The position numbers and the translations under genes are program-made. Below the pieces are notes generated by a model. The model ran no database searches. It had not been told where the DNA came from and worked only from the letters and a program-made list of their open reading frames with translations. This document shows, one piece after another, positions 10,961 to 20,001 of a DNA stretch of 64,000 nucleotides (positions are counted from its first letter, which is position 1; each line of letters opens with the position of its first letter). Location of the stretch: contig LFRW01000035.1 of assembly GCA_001512965.1 (NCBI GenBank), positions 72,249-136,248 on the forward strand, written 5' to 3'. Source of the stretch: Methanomicrobia archaeon DTU008. Lineage in GTDB: Archaea; Thermoplasmatota; Thermoplasmata; Methanomassiliicoccales; Methanomassiliicoccaceae.

Positions 10961-11603
10961 ATAAGCTATCGATATTTTTTCGATGATATGAACGAAATGA
11001 GCAGGTCTGGCCCATGATGTCGGTCCATCGGCGTCGTGGGCTGCATGATCGGAGGGGCGTATGGAAAGTGCTTCGACGACCCGACATGACCCTGGCCGTT
11101 CCATGGGTTCGTGAGCGCCTTCACGATGGGAGCGATGGATGCGGCCTCGCGCACGGCCGTGTTCAATGACGTCCGCCCCTGTCATCGGATCCACCCCGCC
11201 CATTCGTGATCATCCATCGTCCGTCGCTCCATCTCATCTCGCAACGGTCCGTTACGATGTAGAAGTCGACGATCCTCATCCGGCGTGTGAGGGCCATGTG
11301 AGCGATCTTCCAGAGAGTCGTGCTCCCATCCTTGCATCGGATAGATCTTGCAGACAATTTCTTCGAAAACGTCTCATAGATGTCTGATTATCTTTGATGG
11401 TAACAGTAAAATGCATATATCATCAGCATCCAAGAATAGACGGTTAATGTGCCTGGCTCGACAAGCAAGGCGAGGTTGGTGAAACGAATCGGAGGATGGA
11501 ACAGCGGAATAGAACAGGCCGAAATCGAAGGGCGAAAGGCGGCCGAGCTGAAGAGATCATGGCCGAGATCGGCAAGGATGAAGGAAAATCATGAGGTAGG
11601 ATC

Positions 11604-12653
11604 ATGAACGACCCACAGAGGGAAGCTAGAAGAAGGCTTGAGGATGAAGAGAGGATCCGCCGCCTCAGAGAGGGCGGCGAGAGCATGAGAGCGCAACTGG
11701 CCATAGAGGAGGCGCAGAGGAGCAGGACCGGAAGGGAGACCACAGGTTTCACGGGCCTCACCCCTGAGGAGGAGGAAAGGCGCCGGCTCATGAGCGCCGA
11801 GAGGTCCACACACCCCGGCCTGGGAGAGACCCAGCGTGCCACCATGTCCATGTGGGGCAGGGAGTCTCGTGGCATGGAAGGCCGTGGGGAGATGACCATG
11901 GAGGACCGCATCGCGCGGGAGATCGAGGCGGAGCGCCGGCCCCTGGATGTTCCTGGCCCAACGCCGGCCGAACAGATGGCCGAGATGGACATCGAGAGGA
12001 GATCCAGGATCGTGGAGGGCCGCCAGTATGGGACCGCCGAGAAAGCTGCCGAGGGTGACCTGGGAAGGGCCGGCGGCGGCACCTACTACTATGGAGGGCG
12101 TGAGTCTCAGGCAGGAGGGCTCGCCTCCACGGGAAGCTCGTTCGGCCGGTCCGAGCACATGCCTTCCAGAAAGCCCCCTATAGAGGCCGAGGCCACCCCC
12201 ATGGAAAGGATGAAGGGGAGGGGCGAGGGCGTCGTGTCGACCGCCGGACAGGTGGGCGGAGAGGCCGTCAGCCGTACCAAGGTGGTCGGCGAGCAGGCGG
12301 TCGGCAAGACCCGGGGGTACGGTCGCCGCCTGGGAGAGAAGACCAAGGAGGTGACGGGTGGGCAGAGCGCCGAGGACCTTGCCGCCCAGGCGGGAGAATC
12401 GATCGGCAGAGGCATCCGCAAGGTCATGGCCGTAGGGTCTGGAATACTGTCCGGCCTCCGCCGCGGTGTGGAGGAATCCTCCAGATCGTCCCGGGAGCGT
12501 CGCCGCGAGAGCGAGATGGAGCGAGAGGTACGAGAAGAGCCTGAGCGGTTCGAGGAGAGGGAGACCTACAGGTCCGAGGTCAGCGAGGGCCGCGAGACCC
12601 AACCTCGCAGGGAGATCCGGGAGACGGAGTATAGGGAGGTCAGAAAGAAATAA
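11604..12653 (+). CDS. highly charged, low-complexity (probably disordered) protein, unknown function
   Basis: 349 aa, very rich in R/E/G/M, no cysteine; good codon periodicity; antisense ORF is compositional. Confidence 0.7.
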   Translation: MNDPQREARRRLEDEERIRRLREGGESMRAQLAIEEAQRSRTGRETTGFTGLTPEEEERRRLMSAERSTHPGLGETQRATMSMWGRESRGMEGRGEMTMEDRIAREIEAERRPLDVPGPTPAEQMAEMDIERRSRIVEGRQYGTAEKAAEGDLGRAGGGTYYYGGRESQAGGLASTGSSFGRSEHMPSRKPPIEAEATPMERMKGRGEGVVSTAGQVGGEAVSRTKVVGEQAVGKTRGYGRRLGEKTKEVTGGQSAEDLAAQAGESIGRGIRKVMAVGSGILSGLRRGVEESSRSSRERRRESEMEREVREEPERFEERETYRSEVSEGRETQPRREIRETEYREVRKK

Positions 12654-12735
12654 TCACCCTGATACAGAGGCATCCGCGAACCAACGCCCCGGGCGCCCTG
12701 CCCGGGGCTGAAAAATTAAAAGATGGCCCTGCGGC

Positions 12736-13266
12736 TCATCCAAAGGTTTTCTTGTATAGCTCCATGCCGTCGAGGACGCACTGCATGCCAGATTCGCGAC
12801 CCTCCCAGCCAAGCACCTCGGTTCTCTTGTTCTCCTCGAGATGCTTGTACGTCCGGAAGAACTCGGCGATCTCATCGAGGTAATGGGTGGGCAGGTCGGT
12901 AAGGTCATGGTACTCGCGATTGCGCGGGTCCCTGATCGCGGCGCACAGCACCTTGTCGTCGGCACCCTTCTCATCCCTCATCCGCAGCACCCCCAACGGC
13001 CTCGCCTCGATGACGCAACCGGTGAAGGTAGGTTCGGAGATGACGACCATGGCGTCGATGGCATCCCCATCCTCGTAGAAGGTCTGTGGGATCATTCCAT
13101 ACTCGAGAGGGAAGACAACGCTGGAATGGAGCACACGGTCCAGGATGATCGCATCATGCTCCTTGGACACTTCATACTTGTTCTTGCTTCCCTTGGGCGT
13201 CTCCACAATGACGTAGATATTTCGAGGTGGATCCTTGCCAGTAGGTAGCTCTTTGAATAGGCTCAT
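12736..13266 (-). CDS. ppa: inorganic pyrophosphatase
   Basis: KNKYEVSKEHDAIILDRVLHSSVVFPLEYGMIPQTFYEDGDAIDAMVV. Confidence 0.93.
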   Translation of the reverse strand: MSLFKELPTGKDPPRNIYVIVETPKGSKNKYEVSKEHDAIILDRVLHSSVVFPLEYGMIPQTFYEDGDAIDAMVVISEPTFTGCVIEARPLGVLRMRDEKGADDKVLCAAIRDPRNREYHDLTDLPTHYLDEIAEFFRTYKHLEENKRTEVLGWEGRESGMQCVLDGMELYKKTFG

Positions 13267-13365
13267 TGTATTCCCAGGGGAGCAAGTTGCACCCTATATT
13301 ATTGTTTTCGCATCTACCATCGCTGACGCTATGGAGGGTCGAAAAAGAAGGATCGGGCGATGGGC

Positions 13366-13536
13366 TCAGGTCGGCCAGATGGCGCCTGCCAGCAGGACGA
13401 CGGCGATGGTCATCACGATGGCCACGACTATGTAGGTGGGCTTCAGCACCGGCCCCTTCTCCGTTTCGGAGTCGAAGTAGCGGATGAGCCCGGCGGCGGA
13501 CTGGAATCCCTGGTTCTTCTTGCTCTTTGGGGGCAT
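13366..13536 (-). CDS. preprotein translocase subunit Sec61-beta (56 aa, below ORF-track cutoff)
   Basis: MPPKSKKNQGFQSAAGLIRYFDSETEKGPVLKPTYIVVAIVMTIAVVLLAGAIWPT: AGLIRYFD motif plus C-terminal TM. Confidence 0.87.
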   Translation of the reverse strand: MPPKSKKNQGFQSAAGLIRYFDSETEKGPVLKPTYIVVAIVMTIAVVLLAGAIWPT

Positions 13537-13801
13537 GGCTATCGGACCGAGAATCCACTATGCCCGTATTTAACCTATGCGGCAGAGACCGCATCGATGA
13601 CCTCGGCCGGATATCGTCATGCGACGTAGGGCGATCGACGGGGCCGTCAGATGTGACGGCGATACGTGCCACGTCCCCCCATCATCCCATGTCGAAGAGC
13701 GCCGACGGACCGCCTTATCATACATGTCCAGGTTCACGCCGAACATCGGTCCAGCAAGATAGGTTTTATATGATTGTGCCCGTTTGCGCTAGACGGTTAG
13801 C

Positions 13802-15346
13802 ATGCACTGGGCAGATGTAATCGCTCGGGATCTTATCTCCAGGACTGAATCCAACCTGATCTCCACTGGCATCACTCCTTCCGGCACCCTCCACGTGGGT
13901 ACCCTGAGGGAAGCCATCACCGCTGAGGCGGTGCGCAAATCCACTGTCAAGGCCGGAGGGAACGTGAGGATGATCTACCTGGTGGATTCCTTCGATCCGT
14001 TGCGCAGGCGATACCCCTTCTTGCCGGAGAGCTTCGAGGCTGAGGTGGGAAAGCCTCTTGCCTACATACCGTGCCCGTGCGGTGAGCATGATAATTACGC
14101 CCAGCACTACATCCAACCTTTCCTCGACTCCATCCAGGAGCTGGGCATTCACTGCGAGGTCCTATGGACCCATGAGCAGTACGAGCAGGGCAAGTTCGCC
14201 GACGTCATCGACACTGCCATCGTGAACAAGGACCGCGTGAGCGAGATCCTCAAGGAGGTCAGCGGAAGGGACCTTCCGCCAGACTTCTACCCATATTCTC
14301 CAAGGTGCGAGAAATGCGGCCGCCTGACCCATGCGAAGGTGACCGGCTATGAGAAGCCGTTCGTGAGCTATGAGTGTGCATGCGGTCATTCCGGGAAGGC
14401 GGACATACGCAAGGCCGATGGGAAGATGCCCTGGAGGGTGGAATGGGCGGCGAAGTGGAAGGTGTTCGGGGTCACCTGTGAACCGTTCGGAAAGGACCAT
14501 GCAGCCGCCGGCGGTTCATACGACACCGGCGTCAGACTGGCCAGGGAGATCTTCGGAATGGAGCCCCCTCGGCCGATACCATATGAGTTCGTCCAGCTGA
14601 AGGGTAAGGGACAGATGCACAAGTCCACCGGCTCTTCCGTGACCGGCGTCGACGCTCTCCGCATCACGCCGCCGCAGGTGATGAACTACATCATCTTGAG
14701 GGTGAATCCGGAGAGGCACATCGACTATGACTCGGGAATGGGCATCCTGGACATGGTGGATGAGTACGACAGGACCGAGAAGATGTTCTATTCTGGGGAG
14801 GTCGAGGAGAGGGATGCGGACCTGCTCCGCGCTTACGAGCTCTCGCAACCCGAAGGTCCAAGGAGCAAGCAACCCCTCCAGATACCTTATCGCCATCTCG
14901 TCTCCCTTGTCCAGATCACCGATGGCTTCGATGGGGTCGTCGCCATCCTCACGCGCATGGGGATGCTCGATGATTCGGTGGCCCCGGAGGACATGGCGAT
15001 CCTGAAGCAGAGGGTCGACTGCGTGAAATACTGGCTTGACGCCTTCGCCCCGGATCAGGTCAAGTTCGAGGTTTGCCAGTCCATGCCCGGATGCCAGCTT
15101 TCCGAGCAGGAGAAGGACTTCCTGGCCCGACTCTATGATTCGATGTGCGAGGCGGAATGGGAGGGAGAGAGGCTGCACGATGCCATCTACACCTGCGCCA
15201 AGGAATGTCCAGTGGGGCCGAGGGGAGGCTTCCAGGTGCTGTATCGGATATTCTGCAATCAGAAGCAGGGACCTCGCCTGGGATTCTTCCTCTCCACCCT
15301 GGACCGCGACTTCGTGCTCGGCCGGATCAAGGAAGCATCCGACTGA
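13802..15346 (+). CDS. lysS: lysyl-tRNA synthetase, class I
   Basis: TGITPSGTLHVGTLRE (HIGH-type), CEKCGRLT zinc site, KGKGQMHKSTGSSVT (KMSKS-type). Confidence 0.92.
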   Translation: MHWADVIARDLISRTESNLISTGITPSGTLHVGTLREAITAEAVRKSTVKAGGNVRMIYLVDSFDPLRRRYPFLPESFEAEVGKPLAYIPCPCGEHDNYAQHYIQPFLDSIQELGIHCEVLWTHEQYEQGKFADVIDTAIVNKDRVSEILKEVSGRDLPPDFYPYSPRCEKCGRLTHAKVTGYEKPFVSYECACGHSGKADIRKADGKMPWRVEWAAKWKVFGVTCEPFGKDHAAAGGSYDTGVRLAREIFGMEPPRPIPYEFVQLKGKGQMHKSTGSSVTGVDALRITPPQVMNYIILRVNPERHIDYDSGMGILDMVDEYDRTEKMFYSGEVEERDADLLRAYELSQPEGPRSKQPLQIPYRHLVSLVQITDGFDGVVAILTRMGMLDDSVAPEDMAILKQRVDCVKYWLDAFAPDQVKFEVCQSMPGCQLSEQEKDFLARLYDSMCEAEWEGERLHDAIYTCAKECPVGPRGGFQVLYRIFCNQKQGPRLGFFLSTLDRDFVLGRIKEASD

Positions 15347-15667
15347 GCCTCACCGTCGAGACGCCGGAGCATCTGGCAATGGTCCCAGGATATGGCATCG
15401 GCAAGGTCCAACGAGCGTAGGGGCCGCTTCTGCACTTTCCGCTCCATCGAGCGCAGCCTCCATCGTTGCTTGCGCAAAGCCTCCTTATGGTCTATGGTGA
15501 AAAACGATAGGCCCCACCTCGTTAGCTGGACCCATGGCAGCCGTAGGTTCTATGTCCCCGCATGGCGGCAGGCGTGAATCGCGTCAACGCGCTTCCTGAC
15601 CGCAGATCTCCATGAATTAGCACGTAGTCCATCGCCGCCTTTCTGTCGTTAAATGATGAGGAACGAT

Positions 15668-15724
15668 TTAGGTACGCCAAAATTAAATACTTGAAAGGAA
15701 TTTGGCTAACCTAAAGTGAGGTTA
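15668..15724. promoter_or_regulatory. inverted-repeat operator candidates around the feo promoter
   Basis: TTAGGTACGCCAA (15668-15680) and TTGGCTAACCTAA (15702-15714), plus TAACCT-n6-AGGTTA (15707-15724); AATTAAATAC TATA-like element between. Confidence 0.55.
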
Positions 15725-15725
15725 C

Positions 15726-15968
15726 ATGAGCACATTGACCTTGGACGAACTGGAGCCAGGAGAGAGCGCCATTGTAAGGAACGTTAATGCCAAGGGGCCC
15801 GCGAGGCGAAGGATCGCGGAGATGGGCCTCTGCGCTGGAGCCGAGGTCACTGCCGTTCGCCGGGCTCCCCTGAACGATCCCATCGAGATCATGGTCCGAG
15901 GATACAACCTCTCGCTGAGGAAGGCGGAGGCGGTCAACATCCTCGTGGAGCGAAAGGAGGCTCGTTGA
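15726..15968 (+). CDS. feoA: ferrous iron transport protein A (first copy)
   Basis: LDELEPGESAIVRNVNAKGPARRRIAEMGLCAGAEVTAVRRAPLNDPIEIMVRGYNLSLRKAEA. Confidence 0.9.
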   Translation: MSTLTLDELEPGESAIVRNVNAKGPARRRIAEMGLCAGAEVTAVRRAPLNDPIEIMVRGYNLSLRKAEAVNILVERKEAR

Positions 15969-16192
15969 TGGTCGCGAAGATGCCGCTGAGCGTCGTCAGC
16001 GACGGCAGCGAGTGCATGGTCCACTCGCTCCGACGATGCAGGGACTCCTCCCGCCTGATGGAGATGGGCTTCGTAGACAAGGCAAGGATCAGGGTGCTAA
16101 GCCGCAGCGATTCAGGCATCATAGCCAACGTGAACGGGGCCAAGCTGGCCCTGAGCATGGAGCTTGCGCGTCAGATAATCGTCACTTGTTGA
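15968..16192 (+). CDS. feoA: FeoA-domain protein (second copy)
   Basis: RLMEMGFVDKARIRVLSRSDSGIIANVNGAKLALSMELARQIIV. Confidence 0.85.
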   Translation: MVAKMPLSVVSDGSECMVHSLRRCRDSSRLMEMGFVDKARIRVLSRSDSGIIANVNGAKLALSMELARQIIVTC

Positions 16193-16201
16193 GGGGCCGC
16201 C

Positions 16202-18166
16202 ATGTCAGGCACCATACGCATCGCATTGATAGGGAACCCTAACGTGGGAAAAACCAGCATCTTCAACTCGCTGACCGGTTTAAGGCAGCACGTTGGCAAC
16301 TGGCCCGGGGTCACCATCGAGAAGAAGTCCGGCGAGTGCCGGCATAAAGGTTGGACGGTGAAGATAACCGATCTGCCAGGCACATACGGTCTGGAAGCTC
16401 GCTCGCCAGATGAACGGATCGCCAACGAATACCTTGTCAGCGGCGAGCCTGATGTGGTCGTGCAGGTGGTCGACGCCACCAATCTGGAAAGGAACCTATA
16501 CCTGACCACCCAGCTTCTGGACATGGGCGGGAAGCTGGTCCTGGCCCTCAACATGGCGGATATGGCCGACGGCCGTGGGGACCGCCTTGACATGTCCCGG
16601 CTCATTGGTTGGCTGGGCGTTCCCGCGGTACGCACATCGGCCATCCATGGAACGGGGCTGGAAGACCTCCTAGACGCGATCATCGACGCATATCAGAACG
16701 ATGGGGTCCCCAGACCCGTGGTGGACCTGGGAGCCGAGATCGAGGGCAAGGTGGCCGAACTTCAGGGATGTCTGGACGATCGAAAGCACCTGGCACGCTG
16801 GACCGCCCTTCGGCTGCTTGGAGGGGTCCTCGACCCCTCCGAGGTCACCGCCGACGGTTCCGTCACGGCAGGCCTATTGGAGGCCCTGAACGGCGTGGAC
16901 AAGGAGGAAATGGAGCTGGACATTGTGGACCGCAGGTACGCGGCCATATCCTCCGAACTGAAGGAGATCTACAGCAGAGGTGCCTCCAGGCGCTCGCTTT
17001 CCGATGCGATCGACCGCGTGACGACGCACAAGTATCTCGGCATCCCGATATTCCTCTCCCTCATGTGGGGGATGTTCCAGCTCACCTTCGTGGCCGCCGC
17101 ACCCTTCGCCACGGCCATCGACTCGGGCTTCATGTGGCTCGCATCGTTCGCGGCCGAGAACATCCAGCCCGAGTGGCTGGCATCGCTCCTTGGCGAGGGA
17201 GTCATCGGCGGCGTCGGGGCCGTCCTGGTGTTCCTGCCGAACATAATGGTGATGTTCCTCCTCATCGCCATATTGGAGGCAAGCGGCTATCTGGCCAGGG
17301 CCGCCTTCATAATGGATCGCGTGATGTCCCGGCTGGGCCTTCACGGCAAGTCCTTCATACCCATGCTGCTGGGCTTCGGGTGCAATGTCCCGGCCATCAT
17401 GGCCACGCGCACCATCGAGGATGAGAGGAGCCGCATAGTTACGATCCTGTCGGCCCCGTACATCTCATGCTCCGCCCGCCTGCCGGTGTACCTGCTCCTT
17501 GCCGGGATATTCTTCCCCGACAACGCTGGCACCGTGCTGTTCCTGCTATATCTGCTAGGCATCGGCGTGGCCGTCCTGTCGGCCCTGCTGTTCCGCCGGA
17601 CCATATTGAAGGGCGAGAGCTCCCCGTTCATCATGGAGCTGCCTCCCTACCGGATGCCGAGGCTGAAGGACGTGCTGCTCCAGATGTGGGAGAGGGGCTC
17701 CATGTACCTGAGGAAGGCCGGCACGATAATCCTGCTCGGTGCGATCATGGTATGGGCCCTTGCCAGCCTGCCATGGGGCGTGGAGTATGGAAGCGAGGCG
17801 AGCTACGCCGGTGCGCTCGGCCATGTCCTGGAACCCATCCTGGCTCCCTTGGGCTTCGACTGGAAGATAGCGGTCGGCCTGCTCTTCGGCTTCATGGCAA
17901 AGGAGATAATGATCGCCGCCTTGGGCGTCCTGTACGGGGCGGAGGAAGGTGCCGGGCTCGAGGAGGCGATCGCCGCTGACCTGTCCGCTTCGACCGCCGC
18001 AGGCCTGATGACCTTCACGCTGCTCTACACGCCATGCATCGCTGCCCTGGCCACGATATGGAAGGAGACGAGGTCCGTGAAGTGGACGGCCTTCTCGGTG
18101 GCCTACAGCCTTGCGATCGCTTACATCATCAGCTTCGCGGTCACCAACCTGGGGGTGCTACTATGA
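16202..18166 (+). CDS. feoB: ferrous iron transport protein B
   Basis: ALIGNPNVGKTSIFNSLTG G1 motif, DLPGTYGL, GFGCNVPAIMATRTIEDERSRIVTILSAPYISCSARLPVYLL. Confidence 0.95.
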   Translation: MSGTIRIALIGNPNVGKTSIFNSLTGLRQHVGNWPGVTIEKKSGECRHKGWTVKITDLPGTYGLEARSPDERIANEYLVSGEPDVVVQVVDATNLERNLYLTTQLLDMGGKLVLALNMADMADGRGDRLDMSRLIGWLGVPAVRTSAIHGTGLEDLLDAIIDAYQNDGVPRPVVDLGAEIEGKVAELQGCLDDRKHLARWTALRLLGGVLDPSEVTADGSVTAGLLEALNGVDKEEMELDIVDRRYAAISSELKEIYSRGASRRSLSDAIDRVTTHKYLGIPIFLSLMWGMFQLTFVAAAPFATAIDSGFMWLASFAAENIQPEWLASLLGEGVIGGVGAVLVFLPNIMVMFLLIAILEASGYLARAAFIMDRVMSRLGLHGKSFIPMLLGFGCNVPAIMATRTIEDERSRIVTILSAPYISCSARLPVYLLLAGIFFPDNAGTVLFLLYLLGIGVAVLSALLFRRTILKGESSPFIMELPPYRMPRLKDVLLQMWERGSMYLRKAGTIILLGAIMVWALASLPWGVEYGSEASYAGALGHVLEPILAPLGFDWKIAVGLLFGFMAKEIMIAALGVLYGAEEGAGLEEAIAADLSASTAAGLMTFTLLYTPCIAALATIWKETRSVKWTAFSVAYSLAIAYIISFAVTNLGVLL

Positions 18167-18603
18167 GGTGCAGGGACGGAATTAGAAACGTCGCCGCGCC
18201 CATGGCGCTCGGCATTGCGTTCATCGCGGTAGGCGTGCTGGAGATGGGGGCGGCGGTTTTCGGGAGCTTCCCAGGTCTTACGAACGGCGATCCCGCCATG
18301 GGGGCAGTGCTCGTCCTGGCCGGCGCGACCGTCCTGAACGCGGCCAGGGAGTTCCGCGTCGGAAGGGACGGGGACGCCTTCATCATCGTCGGGTCGGCAC
18401 TGGGGCTCCTCGCTGGCACGATCGCCATAATGGCCTTGATCGCCACTGGCATGGACGCATGCCTGCCGGGAGGAGAGGGTCGGGCCAACCGGGATCCGCT
18501 GGAACATGCGACGCTGGCAATGCTCATGGTTTTACCGGCGGCGGTGGCGCTGCGCCGTTCGCTCCGGAGATCCCGTTCCTTGCGAGAGGAGGTGAGGCCA
18601 TGA
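18163..18603 (+). CDS. small multi-pass membrane protein in feo operon, unknown function
   Basis: Several hydrophobic segments; ATGA overlap with feoB and with the next gene. Confidence 0.7.
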   Translation: MRCRDGIRNVAAPMALGIAFIAVGVLEMGAAVFGSFPGLTNGDPAMGAVLVLAGATVLNAAREFRVGRDGDAFIIVGSALGLLAGTIAIMALIATGMDACLPGGEGRANRDPLEHATLAMLMVLPAAVALRRSLRRSRSLREEVRP

Positions 18604-18866
18604 TACGCGAGCTGCTGGAAGCGATGGCCGCCTCATCCTCGATCGACGACATCTCCCGGAGACTTGAGCTGGACCCGGACGACGTTCGACAACGCCTGCT
18701 CTTCCTTGAGGTCAAAGGCCTCGTTCAGAAGGTGGAGGCGGTCGGATGCTGGAGAGCATGCGCAGGCTGTGGATGCTGCAAGGACGGCAGGGTCGATGCC
18801 ACGGTGGTCTATGAGATGACGGACCGGGGACGCCGCATGCTCGACCGCGTCCCCGTGGAGAGGTGA
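18600..18866 (+). CDS. FeoC-like winged-helix protein with Cys cluster
   Basis: Helix-turn-helix-like N-terminus, wing with CWRACAGCGCCKDG; translationally coupled to feo operon. Confidence 0.65.
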   Translation: MIRELLEAMAASSSIDDISRRLELDPDDVRQRLLFLEVKGLVQKVEAVGCWRACAGCGCCKDGRVDATVVYEMTDRGRRMLDRVPVER

Positions 18867-18873
18867 GGCCTCC

Positions 18874-20001
18874 TCACTTCCTCATGATGCCGAGATGGCT
18901 GAGCTTCTCGGGCAGGTATGTGCTGGTGACATAATCCAGACCGTACTTGGCCAGCGCCTGCTGCTCGGCCTTCTTCCCCAACTTCAGCATCGTCTCGATC
19001 TCGGTGCGCCAGTAGCCGGTGTTGAACCTCGGGTCCTTCAGCTCGGCGTTCAGGGCGCGAACGTCCATGTCGGTGAGCTTGTCGGTCGGAAGGTCATAGG
19101 CCTCGATGTCCGATGCGGTGATCCCGATGAACTCCGCGGATGGAGTGGCCAGGTACTCGGACAGGTGGGCGGTCTTGATGGCGCCGTATGCGACGGAGGC
19201 ATAGATACGGAAGGACCATGGGTCACCGTCGGTGAATACCACGACGGGCAGGTTCATCTCGTCGTTCAGGCGCTTGATGAACCTTCTGGTAGAGCGAGCG
19301 GGCTGGCCCTTGAGGTGCACCAGGATGGCGTCCTCGGACTCATCGAAGCCGTTCTCCACGAGCCTGTCGAACATACCGCCCGTCTCGATGGCGATGACGA
19401 ACTTGGCCGATGTGGAGACGAGCTCCACCTTCTCCTTCTCCACGTTATAAGGTATGCCATATCCGGAATCTCCGACGTCGTCCCGACAGTTGAGCGCCTT
19501 TCGCTTGCCCTTTCGGTCGGTCTCCACTATGTTCAGGTCTCCTATGACCCGGGCGCCGTCCTCCTCAGGGCGGAGCTTGAAGTCCTCTCGAAGGCACTGC
19601 GTGACGATCTCAAGGTCCTCGGCGAGCATGTTGCTCTCATCCTGGGAATGGAACTTGGCCTTGCCCCATCCCTCCGAGATGTAGTATGCCTCCCTCAGGG
19701 TGGATGAACGGTTGTTGTTGATCATGTCCCTGATAAGCTCCAGCATGTAGGAGGTCCGCAGCAGCATCATGGCCCCCTGGACCTTCTTGGCGGAGCGGGC
19801 ACCTTTCTGGCTGCCATATTTCCATACGTTGCTCTTCTTGTCGAACCTTATATTGGCCTTGGTGCGGAGCGGAAGCACCATCTTCGGGATCTTTCCCTGC
19901 TCCAGCTGATCGTATATGGATTCAGAGATGGCATACAGCCTTCTGACAGCCTCGTTGTTGCGCTCACTGGTCGTCATTGAGGTCCTCCCCTGACTCATCA
20001 T
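18874..20001 (-). CDS. top6A: DNA topoisomerase VI subunit A
   Basis: [12 protein letters not shown] catalytic Tyr region, [19 protein letters not shown] Toprim motif. Confidence 0.95.
   Translation of the reverse strand: MMSQGRTSMTTSERNNEAVRRLYAISESIYDQLEQGKIPKMVLPLRTKANIRFDKKSNVWKYGSQKGARSAKKVQGAMMLLRTSYMLELIRDMINNNRSSTLREAYYISEGWGKAKFHSQDESNMLAEDLEIVTQCLREDFKLRPEEDGARVIGDLNIVETDRKGKRKALNCRDDVGDSGYGIPYNVEKEKVELVSTSAKFVIAIETGGMFDRLVENGFDESEDAILVHLKGQPARSTRRFIKRLNDEMNLPVVVFTDGDPWSFRIYASVAYGAIKTAHLSEYLATPSAEFIGITASDIEAYDLPTDKLTDMDVRALNAELKDPRFNTGYWRTEIETMLKLGKKAEQQALAKYGLDYVTSTYLPEKLSHLGIMRK

Noticed and set aside
10966-11400. Possible decayed gene(s) upstream of the TM-anchored protein
   Set aside because: Short ORFs (for example AASIAPIVKALTNPWNGQGHVG) look partly coding but no family is recognisable and frames are inconsistent; not enough support.
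11589-12602. 337-aa minus-strand ORF opposite the charged protein
   Set aside because: Product is Leu/His/Pro/Gly low-complexity typical of GC-rich antisense; plus-strand ORF has the better start and composition. Kept plus only.
15350-15660. Small ORFs between lysS and feo (15392-15577 plus; 15259-15477 minus)
   Set aside because: No SD/promoter support and no recognisable domain; left unannotated.
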